A stretch of 64,000 bases of DNA from CAYORM01 sp964406375 (lineage in GTDB: Bacteria; Pseudomonadota; Alphaproteobacteria; DSM-16000; Inquilinaceae). The position numbers were made by a program, and so were the translations under genes. Location: NCBI GenBank assembly GCA_964406375.1, contig CAYORM010000008.1, positions 1 through 64,000 on the forward strand, read 5' to 3'. Positions 36,396-44,832 of this stretch are shown in pieces (the stretch's first letter is position 1; each line of letters begins with the position of its first letter). Below the pieces are notes generated by a model, which searched no databases, had not been told where the DNA came from, and saw only the letters and a program-made list of their open reading frames with translations.

Positions 36396-37114
36396 GGCAT
36401 CACCATGCCGCCATTGAGGTCGATGGTGGCGCCGGTGGCGAACCGCCCCTCCTCGCTCGCGAGCCACAGCGTCGCGGCGGCGACATCGGAGGGGCTACCG
36501 AAGAAGCCGACCGGGATGCGCGAGAGGATCTCGCGCTGCACCTCGGGCGGGTTCATGTCCATCATCGGCGTGCGGATATAGCCGGGCGCGATCGTGTTGG
36601 CGGTCACCCCGCGATCCGCGAACTCCAGCGCCACCGCCTTCATCAGCGCCGCGAGCCCGGCCTTGGACGCGCTGTAGGCACCCATCCCCGCAGCGCCCGT
36701 CGTCCCGAGAATCGAGCCGATCGCGACGATCCGGCCCCAACCGCGCCCGGCCATGCCCGGGGCGAAGGCGCGGATGAGGCGGAAGACGGCGGAGAGGTTG
36801 ACCTCCATCACCGCGTCCCACTCGTCGTCCGGCGTCTCGCCGAGCGGCGTGCGGCGGGAGATCCCGGCATTGGCGACAAGGATGTCGACCGGACCGGCCT
36901 CGGCGGCGAGCCGGGCAACCCCCTCCGTCCCGGTGAGATCGGCGAGGACGACGCGGCTGCCCGACAGCTCGCCCGCCAGCGCCTCGAGCGCCGCCGCGCG
37001 CCGGCCGGTCAGGACGAGGGCCGCGCCGCGCGCATGCAGCGTCGCGGCGATCGCCCGGCCGATGCCGCCCGAGGCGCCGGTGACGAGGGCCGTGCGGCCG
37101 CCGAGATCGAACAT
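36392..37114 (-). CDS. SDR family oxidoreductase
   Basis: A 240-residue SDR with GASGGIG (about 13-19), NAG in VANAGIS, Ser in AIGSILG and YSASK as the catalytic pair, followed by PGYIRTPM. The FabG-like length and motifs are complete. ATG 37114 overlaps the hyuB stop, so it is the third gene of hyuA-hyuB-SDR. It probably reduces or oxidises an intermediate of the hydantoinase pathway; the substrate is not known. Confidence 0.9.
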   Translation of the reverse strand: MFDLGGRTALVTGASGGIGRAIAATLHARGAALVLTGRRAAALEALAGELSGSRVVLADLTGTEGVARLAAEAGPVDILVANAGISRRTPLGETPDDEWDAVMEVNLSAVFRLIRAFAPGMAGRGWGRIVAIGSILGTTGAAGMGAYSASKAGLAALMKAVALEFADRGVTANTIAPGYIRTPMMDMNPPEVQREILSRIPVGFFGSPSDVAAATLWLASEEGRFATGATIDLNGGMVMP

Positions 37115-37115
37115 C

Positions 37116-38870
37116 TCAGCCCCCGGCGCGCAGCGCGGCCGTGGCCTCGGCATCGACCGCGCCATCGGCCGTCACCGCGACGCCGTAGATCGTGCGGGCG
37201 CGCTCGGCGCTGATCCAGCCCTCCGCGACGTCATGGGCCACCCGGTCGACCGGCCGCTCGCGCGGATCGCCATAGCCGCCGCCGCCGGCCGAGATCGAGC
37301 CGATCAGTTCGCCCGGCTCGAGCCAGACCTCGGCACAGTTGGGCAGCGGCTCGCGCGTGCCGTCGACCCGCTGGATGAACTGACCCGAAGGCCCTCCCGG
37401 CCCGCCGCCGCGCGTCCCCTGGGCAGGGTTCTGGTTGCCGTCGCTGACATAGGCGACGCACATCCGCGACTCGGTCGGGCCGAACAGGGCGAAGGCGCTG
37501 GGCGCGCCGCGCATCCGGCCCGGCCCTTCGGTATCCGGCAGGAGACGCCGTTCGGCGACGAAGATCGGCTGGCGCATCTCGTCGAGCTCGATGCTGTCCT
37601 GATAGCAGACACCGGCATTGCCGACATGGACGATCGAGAGCCAGCCATCGGCGCGTGGTGCGCCGGCGCCGCCGGTGATGCCGAGATAGACCTCGTTGAC
37701 ATAGCTCTCGCCGGTCCGGGCATCGACGCCCGAGATGACGCCGATCGACGGCGGCAGGACTGAGCCGGTCTCGGCGAGGCCGAGCCCGTCCGCGAGCTCG
37801 GCGATCGCCGCCTGCACCGGGTTGGCGACATGGTCCGCGATGTTCGTGGTGGCGACCGAGCAGCTCGTCGGATGGCGCGGGATGCCACAGATGCAGTTCT
37901 CGCGCAGGTGCACGGTGATGCGCCGGTAGCTGCCCGCGTTCTTCGGCACCGTCGGGTCGATGCTGTTGAAGACCCCGAGGAACGCCGCCGAGCGCGAGCA
38001 CGCCTCACTGAGATTGAGTCCGCAGGGCATGCAGTCGGGGTTGTCGCGCAGATCGACCTCGATCCGCCCCTCCTCCGGCCGGGCGGTCACGGTCACCTTG
38101 ATCTCCACCCCTTCCGGCGGGGTGCCGGGGATCGGGTCGTGTCGGCTGGTGCGCGTGACGGTGCCGGCGGGCACGCGCCGGAGCGCCTCGTCCATCCGGC
38201 TCTCGCTGTAGGCGAACCAGCTCTGCGAGAACTCCCGGAGGGTGTCCCAGCCCAGCTCGGCGCCGAGCGCGAGCAGCTCGCGCTCACCGATCCGGGCGGC
38301 ACCCAATGTCGCGAGATAGTCACCCCACCATTGCCGTGGCACGCGGATGCGCATCTCGCACATCCGGATCACGTCGCTGATATGGCGGTAATCCTCCTGA
38401 ACCTTCACCGCCGGGAAGATCAGCGCGCCCTCGGCATAGACGTCGACGGCGGTGCCCATATAGGTGGTCGGCAGCGCATTCCCGCAATCCGCCTGATGCG
38501 CCTTGGCGAGCACGGTGAAGCGGTGGATCCCGTCATCGTCGATCACCGGGATCAGGATCGAGTGGTCCGCCGGATGGGTGCAGCCATGATAGGGCGAGTT
38601 GTGCAGGAAGGCATCGCCCCGCCGCAGCACCGGATGGAACTCGCGCATCGTCCGTGCCATCCGATCCGGGCCCGAGAGCACGTGGATCGGCAGGCTCTCG
38701 GCGAAGGCGAGCAGCTCATCCTCTGCCGTCAGAATGCAGCAGGAGAAGTCGCGCGCGATCGTCAGGATGCCGGATCGGCCGCTGCGCAGCAGCGTGTTCG
38801 CCATCTTGCGGGCGATGCCGTTCAGCCGGCTGTTGACGATCGCCATCTGAACGCCGCTCATGCCGCTCAT
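37116..38870 (-). CDS. hyuB: Hydantoinase B / oxoprolinase family protein
   Basis: The B subunit of an ATP-dependent hydantoinase/5-oxoprolinase-type amidohydrolase, 584 residues, hydrolysing a cyclic amide with its HyuA partner. Family marks are LLRSGRSGILTIARDFSC, FLHNSPYHGCTHPADHS (metal-site region), GTAVDVYAEG and the C-terminal GGGGYGDPRER. The start overlaps the hyuA stop (ATGA). Relatives also include acetone and acetophenone carboxylases, which cannot be excluded, although no third small subunit is seen. Confidence 0.92.
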   Translation of the reverse strand: MSGMSGVQMAIVNSRLNGIARKMANTLLRSGRSGILTIARDFSCCILTAEDELLAFAESLPIHVLSGPDRMARTMREFHPVLRRGDAFLHNSPYHGCTHPADHSILIPVIDDDGIHRFTVLAKAHQADCGNALPTTYMGTAVDVYAEGALIFPAVKVQEDYRHISDVIRMCEMRIRVPRQWWGDYLATLGAARIGERELLALGAELGWDTLREFSQSWFAYSESRMDEALRRVPAGTVTRTSRHDPIPGTPPEGVEIKVTVTARPEEGRIEVDLRDNPDCMPCGLNLSEACSRSAAFLGVFNSIDPTVPKNAGSYRRITVHLRENCICGIPRHPTSCSVATTNIADHVANPVQAAIAELADGLGLAETGSVLPPSIGVISGVDARTGESYVNEVYLGITGGAGAPRADGWLSIVHVGNAGVCYQDSIELDEMRQPIFVAERRLLPDTEGPGRMRGAPSAFALFGPTESRMCVAYVSDGNQNPAQGTRGGGPGGPSGQFIQRVDGTREPLPNCAEVWLEPGELIGSISAGGGGYGDPRERPVDRVAHDVAEGWISAERARTIYGVAVTADGAVDAEATAALRAGG

Positions 38871-40954
38871 TGCGCATCTCCCTCGGTCTCGATCGTCACG
38901 ACGAGATTGCCGCTCGCCGTCAGCCGGCAGGTCGTTCCGGGATCGATGACCACCGTGGTGAAGGGCGATTCCACGATCGCCGGGCCCGGATAGACATGGT
39001 CGGTCCGCATCGCGTCGACCCGTAGCACCGCGGTGTCGAGCGCGCCCTCGGGGCCGAAGAAGACGCGTCGCGTCGCCCCGGCCCCCTCGCCGCTGCCGGC
39101 CCGGCCGTCGAGTGTGGGCAGGCCCGGCTCGCGCAGCCGGCAGGCCGCCCGCGCCGTCCAACCGACGATCTCGATCGGCGATTCGGGATCGGCGACCGCG
39201 AACACCTCCTCATGGGCGGCATGGAAATCGGCCTCGAGCTGGCGCAGCGCCGCCTCGCCCTCGATGCGCCGACCGCGCAGCGGCACCTCGATCTCCCAGA
39301 CCTGGTCGGGATAGCGCGCCTCGACCGAGAACTCGATATGGCTCGCGCGGGCGCCGCGGCCGGCCGTCTCGATGAATTCGCGCGCCCGCGCCTCGAGATC
39401 GGCGAGGACCGCGTCGGCGGCCGGCGCGTCGAACCGGGCGCTGTGGGTGTAGAGCGTCGCGCGGTATTCGGCGGCGAGGTCGGAGAGCAGTGCGCCGGCG
39501 GCACTCAGCCCCGCGCCCACCGGCGGGATGACGACGGCCGCCACACCGAGCCGCCGGCCGATCGCGACCATGTTCAGCCCGGCGGCGCCACCACCCCCGA
39601 CCAGCACCGCCTGGCGTGGATCGATGCCCTGGTTGACGGTGATGTCCATGATCGCCTGGACCATATTCTCGGTCGCGAGCGCCAGGATCGCATGCGCCGC
39701 CTCATCGACGCTGAGGCCGAGCGGGCGGGCCACCTTCTCGTCGATCGCCCGACGTGCCGCATCGAGGTCGAGGGCGATCGCGCCGCCGAGGAAGAAGCGC
39801 GGGTCGATGATCCCGAGCGCAAGGCAGGCATCGGTCACCGTCGGCTCGGTACCGCCCCGCCCGTAGCAGACCGGACCGGGCACGGCCCCCGCGCTCTTCG
39901 GACCGACATGCAGCAGCCCCTGCGCGTCGACCGAGGCGATGCTGCCGCCGCCGGCGCCGATGCTCTTGACGTCGACCGAGGGCAGGCCGGTCATGTGGCC
40001 GCGGAAGGGCGGACCGATCCAGGTCTCGCGGGTTCGCGGGATGCGGCCGCGCCGCACCAGGCTGACATCGAAGGTGGTGCCGCCGGTATCGGCGATGATC
40101 GCCATCTCGCGATCCACCGCGTCACGGGCGTAGAGCCAGCCGGAGACGGGCGCCATGGACGGCCCGGAATTGATCAGCTGGACCGGCTGGCCGGCCACTT
40201 CCGCCGCGTCCATCACCCCGGCCTGCGAGGTGACCATCAGCACCCGGCCGCCGAAGCCCTCCGTCCGCAGCGCCTCGGTCAGTCCGCCGATATAGCGACT
40301 CATCAGCGGCTTGAGCGAGGCGTCGATGGCGGTGGAGGAGGCACGGCGATATTCGCGCAGACTCGGGTTCAGCTGATGCGACAGCGTCACCGGCACACCG
40401 GGCAGCGCCTCGGCCAGGATCTCGCCGATGCGCAGCTCGTGGACCGGATTGACGATCGACCAGAGGAGGCAGACCGCAACCGCCTCGACCTTCGCGGCGC
40501 GCAGCCGCTCGATGATTCCCGCCAGCGCCGTCTCGTCGAGCGGCGTGCGTACCGAGCCGTCGGCGAGGATGCGTTCCGGCACCTCGAAGGTCAGCGCCCG
40601 CGGGATGTAGGGTTCGGGGTAGGGCGTGTCGAAATTGAAGATGTCGCTGCGCCCGCCCTCGCGGAACACCAGCGTGTCGGGATGGCCGGCCGTCGTCAGG
40701 AAGGCGGTGCGCGCCGTGTTGCCGGTGAGGATCGCGTTGATGGCGTGGGTGGTGCCGTGGATGAACAGCTCGCCCTGTTCGAGCAGGGCACGCAACGACA
40801 GCCCCCGATCCTCGGCAGCCAGCCGCAGCGCATCAAGCATGCCGCGTGTCGGTTCACCGGGTGTGGTAGGCGCCTTGTACATGCGCAGGCGGCCATCCCC
40901 GTCCTCGACAAGCAGATCGGTGAAGGTACCGCCGGTGTCGACCGCGAATCGCAT
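38867..40954 (-). CDS. hyuA: Hydantoinase A / oxoprolinase family ATPase subunit
   Basis: The ATP-binding A subunit, 695 residues, with the ASKHA-type phosphate loops VDTGGTFTDLL (about 5-15) and IADTGGTTFDVSLV, the GAGGGSIASVD segment, and VLVGGGGAAG near residue 450. The start ATG 40954 has AGGAG about 10 nt upstream; a longer frame up to 41065 would run over the operator region and is not used. It diverges from the RraA-like gene, with two operator copies between them. Confidence 0.92.
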   Translation of the reverse strand: MRFAVDTGGTFTDLLVEDGDGRLRMYKAPTTPGEPTRGMLDALRLAAEDRGLSLRALLEQGELFIHGTTHAINAILTGNTARTAFLTTAGHPDTLVFREGGRSDIFNFDTPYPEPYIPRALTFEVPERILADGSVRTPLDETALAGIIERLRAAKVEAVAVCLLWSIVNPVHELRIGEILAEALPGVPVTLSHQLNPSLREYRRASSTAIDASLKPLMSRYIGGLTEALRTEGFGGRVLMVTSQAGVMDAAEVAGQPVQLINSGPSMAPVSGWLYARDAVDREMAIIADTGGTTFDVSLVRRGRIPRTRETWIGPPFRGHMTGLPSVDVKSIGAGGGSIASVDAQGLLHVGPKSAGAVPGPVCYGRGGTEPTVTDACLALGIIDPRFFLGGAIALDLDAARRAIDEKVARPLGLSVDEAAHAILALATENMVQAIMDITVNQGIDPRQAVLVGGGGAAGLNMVAIGRRLGVAAVVIPPVGAGLSAAGALLSDLAAEYRATLYTHSARFDAPAADAVLADLEARAREFIETAGRGARASHIEFSVEARYPDQVWEIEVPLRGRRIEGEAALRQLEADFHAAHEEVFAVADPESPIEIVGWTARAACRLREPGLPTLDGRAGSGEGAGATRRVFFGPEGALDTAVLRVDAMRTDHVYPGPAIVESPFTTVVIDPGTTCRLTASGNLVVTIETEGDAQ

Positions 40955-41009
40955 GCGCCCGGTTCTCCTCGCGCGAAAGTTCACGCCCCGCCCCTGCCGG
41001 AGCCGGCCT

Positions 41010-41025
41010 ACTGTAACGTTTAAGT
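41010..41025. promoter_or_regulatory. Operator copy 2, TGTAACGTTTAAG
   Basis: ACTGTAACGTTTAAGT, a partly palindromic site centred on CG (41017/41018). It shares TAACGTTTAAG with the sites at 29788 and 41079 and lies over the hyuA promoter. Confidence 0.6.
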
Positions 41026-41040
41026 CGCCCCGCCTGTCAA
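41010..41040 (-). promoter_or_regulatory. Candidate hyuA promoter overlapped by an operator copy
   Basis: On the minus strand TTGACA (41040-41035) is followed after 19 nt by TACAGT (41015-41010). The -10 hexamer lies within the operator copy ACTGTAACGTTTAAGT (41010-41025), as expected for repression of hyuA. The spacing is longer than ideal. Confidence 0.45.
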
Positions 41041-41078
41041 TCGCGGCGTGCAGGCGGAGCATCACCGGGCTGGCACTT

Positions 41079-41094
41079 CTGTAACGTTTAAGTT
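41079..41094. promoter_or_regulatory. Operator copy 3, TGTAACGTTTAAG
   Basis: TCTGTAACGTTTAAGT shares 15 of 16 positions with the copy at 41010-41025; the centres are 68 bp apart. It lies 58 bp before the RraA-like start, probably over its promoter. The pair could also bridge by looping. Confidence 0.6.
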
Positions 41095-41151
41095 AGCGTG
41101 CCTCATGGTCCCCCGGCGGAGCTGCCGGGCCCGAGAGATAAGGAGAGAGGG

Positions 41152-41838
41152 ATGAGCAGCGCCGTCACGCCCCTGTTCGGCCGCCTGTCGGCAGAGACGA
41201 TCAAGCAGACGCTCTATTCGGCGGTGCTGTCGGACGTGATGGACGAGTTCGGGTTGACGCGGCAGGCGATGCGCCCCTTCGTCCGACCGCTCGATGAAGG
41301 CTCGGTGCTGTTCGGCCGGGTCCGCACCGGGCTCTACATGCCGACCTATGGGGTGCGGCCCGACGAAAACCCCTACGAGGTCGAGATTGCCCTCGTCGAT
41401 GATCTGAAGCCCGGCGATGTGGCCGTGCTCGCCTGCAACGGCCCGACCGATCGTATCGCCCCCTGGGGCGAGCTGCTCAGCACCGCCTCGTCCTGTCGCG
41501 GTGCCGAGGGTTGCGTGACCGACGGGCTCGTCCGCGACGTCCGCAAGATCCGCGCCATGGGCTTTCCGGTCTTCCATGGCGGTATCGGCCCGCTCGACAG
41601 CCGAGGCCGCGGCAAGATGATGGACATGGACGTCACGGTGCATTGCGGCGGGGTTGAAACCGGCCCCGGCGACTATGTCTTCGGCGATGTCGACGGCGTC
41701 GTGATCATCCCCGGCGATGTCGCCGAGGAGGTGCTGCACCGCGCGCTCGACAAGGTGACGGCCGAGAATCGGACCCGCGAAGAGCTGCTCCAGGGCAGCC
41801 TGCTGCGCGACGTCTACGAACGCTACGGCGTCCTTTGA
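41152..41838 (+). CDS. RraA-like protein (HMG/CHA aldolase or dimethylmenaquinone methyltransferase-like family)
   Basis: A 228-residue RraA-fold protein. The motif GCVTDGLVRDVRKI carries the Arg and Asp that hold oxyanion and metal in the aldolase/oxaloacetate-decarboxylase members, so enzymatic activity is more likely than the RNase E inhibition of E. coli RraA. FPVFHGGIGP in the following strand is also typical. SD AGGAGAGAGG precedes the ATG. It diverges from hyuA and shares its operators, so it probably serves the same pathway, for example by cleaving a keto acid product. Confidence 0.88.
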   Translation: MSSAVTPLFGRLSAETIKQTLYSAVLSDVMDEFGLTRQAMRPFVRPLDEGSVLFGRVRTGLYMPTYGVRPDENPYEVEIALVDDLKPGDVAVLACNGPTDRIAPWGELLSTASSCRGAEGCVTDGLVRDVRKIRAMGFPVFHGGIGPLDSRGRGKMMDMDVTVHCGGVETGPGDYVFGDVDGVVIIPGDVAEEVLHRALDKVTAENRTREELLQGSLLRDVYERYGVL

Positions 41839-41962
41839 GCGGCGGCAGCGGGGCGCGCGAGGCCCGGCCGCTCGCCCCGCACCATCGCTGACGGCCGCGG
41901 GTCGCGCCCGCCCCGGAACGCCCGGCCGCCCCTCCGGCTTGTGCGGGTCGGGAGGTGCTGCC

Positions 41963-42718
41963 ATGCGGATGACGGCCTGGAGCGGATGGGGCACGGTGCT
42001 CGGCTTTGCGCTTGGCGGCTTCTTCGACGGCATCCTGCTCCATCAGATCCTCCAATGGCATCACCTCCTGAGTCTGGTGCCGGGCCTCGACGATCTGCGC
42101 CTACAGATCCTCTGGGACGGATACTTCCACGCGCTGATGTATCTGCTCGCCGCCGCCGGGATCTGGGGGCTGTGGCGGGCTGGCCGGTGCGCCCCTGACG
42201 CACGGGGACGGACGCTTGTCGGCGCCGTCGCGATCGGCTTCGGGCTGTGGCACGTGGCGGATGCGGTGCTGTCGCACTGGATCCTCGGAATCCATCGCAT
42301 CAGACCCGACAGCCCCGCACCGCTGGCCTGGGATCTCCTCTGGCTGGCCGGCTTCGGCCTGGTGCCGGTCCTTCTCGGCTGGCTGCTTCTTTGCGGCGGA
42401 GGCCCGCGGGTCCCGCGACGTCCGGCCGGCGCCCTCCTGCTCCTGACCGCGGTCACGGGGGGAAGCGCCGCCTGGTCCTTCGGCGGCCTGGCCGACCAGC
42501 CCTTCACAACCGTTGTCTTTCGTCCCGGCATCCCGGCGGCGGAGGTCGTCGCCGCCGTCGCCTCCGCCGAGGCGCGGCTCGTCTGGGCGGATGGCGCGAT
42601 GGCCGTGGTGGTAGTGGATGTCGCACCCGAGCGGCGATGGGCGTTCTACGGCCACGGCGCCCTGCTCGTCAGTGGCACCGCCCTGCCGGCGGGCTGCTTC
42701 GCCTGGAGTAGGGTTTGA
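41963..42718 (+). CDS. DUF2243 family membrane protein with C-terminal extension
   Basis: A membrane protein of 251 residues with about five helices. The family motifs GGFFDGILLHQILQWHH (about 17-33), WDGYFHALMY and HWILGIHRIR are clear; the His-rich helices suggest metal or heme binding, but no function is known. The last 80 residues (from about 170) are a soluble-looking alpha/beta extension not typical of DUF2243. The ATG follows GGAGG at 7 nt. It stands 124 bp after the RraA-like gene. Confidence 0.82.
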   Translation: MRMTAWSGWGTVLGFALGGFFDGILLHQILQWHHLLSLVPGLDDLRLQILWDGYFHALMYLLAAAGIWGLWRAGRCAPDARGRTLVGAVAIGFGLWHVADAVLSHWILGIHRIRPDSPAPLAWDLLWLAGFGLVPVLLGWLLLCGGGPRVPRRPAGALLLLTAVTGGSAAWSFGGLADQPFTTVVFRPGIPAAEVVAAVASAEARLVWADGAMAVVVVDVAPERRWAFYGHGALLVSGTALPAGCFAWSRV

Positions 42719-42833
42719 GCGAAACGACTGGCCGATCACCGAAGAAATTCAGTGGACCATCACCCCTCAGATCCGAGGAACCGGGCGTCACGACCACGTG
42801 TTGACCCGGCATTCTCTGATCCAGGAGGACAGC

Positions 42834-43864
42834 ATGCGTAAGGTTTTGCTCTCCGCTGTCGCCGCGACCGCCCTTTTCGGCGCGTCGGCGATGGCGCAGG
42901 ATACCGCCGTTACCTACGATGTGACCGGCTCGACTGTTGTGTCGTCGAGCGGGGCGACCGTGGGCACGGTCTCCGAGGTGGTAGTCAATCCCGCCGACAA
43001 TTCGGTGGATGGCTATGTCATCTCTGCCCCGGCCGGCGCGGTCTTCGTCCCTGCGACGGCGGTCAGCAGCAATGCCCAGGGCACGCTGGTCGTCAATCTG
43101 TCGGACGCGGAGATCACCGCACTGACCCCCTATGAGGCGGATCGGCAGGGTCTCACCACGACGATCTCGCCCGGCGACGATGTGACGGAACGGGCCGAGG
43201 ATGCGCCCGAGACGGCGATTGGCGATGCAGCGGGCAGCGACCCGGTTGACGGATCGGCCGAGGAAGGCGCGCCTGACGAGGGTGGAGCCATCGATGAAGG
43301 GGCCGGCGGGCCGGTCGATGAGGGCGAGGTGATCGACGAGGGTGCCGGTGTCGATGACGGGACCGGTGTCGATGACGGCACAGGTGTCGATGACGGCACA
43401 GGTGTCGACGACGGGACAGGTGTCGACGACGGGACCGGCGTAGATGACGGCACGGGTGTCGATGACGGGACCGGTGTCGATGACGGGACCGGTGTCGATG
43501 ACGGGACCGGCGTTGGTGACGGGACCGGTGTCGATGACGGGACCGGCGTTGATGAGGGGACCGGTGCCCCGCCCGATGGTGGCGAGGGTGGCGAGGACGG
43601 CACCTCCGGTGGCGNNNNNNNNNNNNNNNNNNNNNNNNNNNNNNNNNNNNNNNNNNNNNNNNNNNNNNNNNNNNNNNNNNNNNNNNNNNNNNNNNNNNNN
43701 NNNNNNNNNNNNNNACCGGTGCCCCGCCCGATGGTGGCGAGGGTGGCGAGGACGGCACCTCCGGTGGCGGTGCGGATGGTGGTGTCGGCGACGGCGCTGA
43801 CGGTGGCGCCGATGGCGGTGACACCTCGGACGCACCGGATGGTGGCGCAGGCGGCGCGAACTGA
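42834..43864 (+). CDS. Secreted PRC-barrel-like protein with acidic hexapeptide repeats, broken by an assembly gap
   Basis: The ATG at 42834 (AGGAGG 7 nt upstream) opens a protein with a signal peptide (about 1-21, ASAMAQ), a PRC-barrel-like domain (about 22-105; VVSSSGATVGTVSEVVV then GYVISAPAGAVFVPATAV), and an acidic Glu/Asp/Gly linker. Twelve copies of VDDGTG-type hexapeptides follow, then a Gly/Asp-rich tail ending AGGAN at 43864. A 100-N gap (43615-43714) interrupts it and shifts the apparent frame. If the gap and the duplicated 55 nt are removed, the frame is continuous: 876 nt, 291 residues. Function unknown; the repeats could form an extended, cation-binding stalk. Confidence 0.78.
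43348..43563 (+). repeat. 18-bp tandem repeat, 12 copies
   Basis: Twelve in-frame units of the type GTGTCGATGACGGGACCG encode Val-Asp-Asp-Gly-Thr-Gly with small variants (one Val-Gly-Asp and a last Val-Asp-Glu). Silent changes (GGCACA, GGGACA, GACGAC) show some age, but several units are identical, so the copy number is likely to vary and short reads may collapse it. Confidence 0.95.
43615..43714. other. 100-N scaffold gap flanked by an exact 55-nt duplication
   Basis: The 100 Ns are a placeholder length. The 55 nt just before the gap (43560-43614) are identical to the 55 nt just after it (43715-43769). This suggests two contig ends overlapping by one k-mer that were joined with Ns rather than merged. 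True missing repeat units cannot be excluded. Confidence 0.95.
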
Positions 43865-43886
43865 GCCGACCGCCCCGTAGTTCCAG

Positions 43887-43915
43887 ACGGCCCGCCCTCC
43901 AGGGGCGGGCCGTTT
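43887..43915. terminator. Hairpin terminator between convergent genes
   Basis: An 11-bp stem ACGGCCCGCCC / GGGCGGGCCGT (43887-43897 and 43903-43913) with a 5-nt loop and TTT on the plus side. It lies between the repeat protein stop (43864) and the convergent kinase stop (43921). Confidence 0.8.
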
Positions 43916-43920
43916 CCGTG

Positions 43921-44832
43921 TCAGCTGCCGCCAGAGGCCGCCGTCACGGTAGGGCCGAGAGCTGGCCGGCCCCCGAGGATGCCGACCGCGCTGGCCCCGG
44001 CCGCCGCCGCGCGGGCGAGGCAGGCATCGAGCGGCGCGCCCGCCAGACGGGCACACAGGAAGCCCGCGAGAAACGCATCCCCCGCGCCGGTGGCATCGAC
44101 CGTGACGACCGGCGCCGGCGCCACACGATGGCACGTCCCGTCCCGGGTCACGAGCTCCGCCCCCGCCGCGCCGCGTTTGATCACCACCACCTCATAGGAG
44201 GCGGCCAAGATCCCGCCCTGACACTCCGATGGCGCGCCGCCGGTGAGCAGCTCGGCCTCATCGGCGTTGGGGAAGCAGAAGGCCGCGCCCTCCGACCAGT
44301 CGAGGAAGGCCGCCGGCCCGACTTCGGAGAGGAACCCCGCCGAGCCTGGATCGACCGATATCGGAATGCCGAGCGCGCGGGCCCGCGCAGCGAGGCGGTG
44401 GACGGCCGCGCGCGCTTCAGTCTCGAAAAACGCATAGCCCGACAGGTGGAGCAGGCGGACGCCGTCGAGCAGCCGGTCGGGAAGGTCGGCGGCGTTGAGC
44501 GCGGCATTCGCGCCGCGATCGGTCAGGAAGCTCCGCTCGCCATCGGGGCCCACCAGCACGACGATGGTGCCGGTCGGCCGCTCCGCGTCGCCGGACAGAA
44601 CGGCCTCAACCCCCGCTGCGGCGAAGATCGCCTGCTGGCGGGTGAGATCCGCCGCACCGACTCGCGCGGCGAGCCGGACCCGCCCGCCGAGCGCGGCGAT
44701 CCAGCAGGCCTGATTGGCGGCCGATCCGCCGGGTTGCCGGCGGATCTCGGCACGCCGGTCGGTGCCCCGGCGCAAGGCGCCTTCCGGCCGCACCAGGATG
44801 TCGTCGATGACATCGCCGACGACGAGGATCAC
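43921..44832 (-). CDS. PfkB family kinase, probable pseudouridine kinase
   Basis: A ribokinase-fold kinase of 303 residues with the N-terminal PGGSAANQACWIAALGG segment and the PfkB signature DATGAGDAFLAGF (anion hole GAGD, catalytic Asp) near residue 251. Its start overlaps the stop of the PsuG gene by 4 bp, so it most likely phosphorylates pseudouridine to pseudouridine 5'-phosphate, which PsuG then cleaves. Sequence alone would allow another nucleoside or sugar. Confidence 0.85.
   Translation of the reverse strand: MILVVGDVIDDILVRPEGALRRGTDRRAEIRRQPGGSAANQACWIAALGGRVRLAARVGAADLTRQQAIFAAAGVEAVLSGDAERPTGTIVVLVGPDGERSFLTDRGANAALNAADLPDRLLDGVRLLHLSGYAFFETEARAAVHRLAARARALGIPISVDPGSAGFLSEVGPAAFLDWSEGAAFCFPNADEAELLTGGAPSECQGGILAASYEVVVIKRGAAGAELVTRDGTCHRVAPAPVVTVDATGAGDAFLAGFLCARLAGAPLDACLARAAAAGASAVGILGGRPALGPTVTAASGGS

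Noticed and set aside
40955..41065. Longer HyuA start upstream
   Set aside because: It would cover the operator and promoter region; the ATG at 40954 has a ribosome-binding site and begins right at the conserved VDTGGTFTD motif.
43348..43563. CRISPR-like array
   Set aside because: The 18-bp units are directly adjacent with no spacers, keep one reading frame and encode a protein repeat.
43715..43880. Protein continuing in a second frame after the gap, ending at 43880
   Set aside because: The frame comes from the arbitrary 100-N gap length; the compositionally matching frame (GAPPDGGEGGEDG...) ends at 43864.
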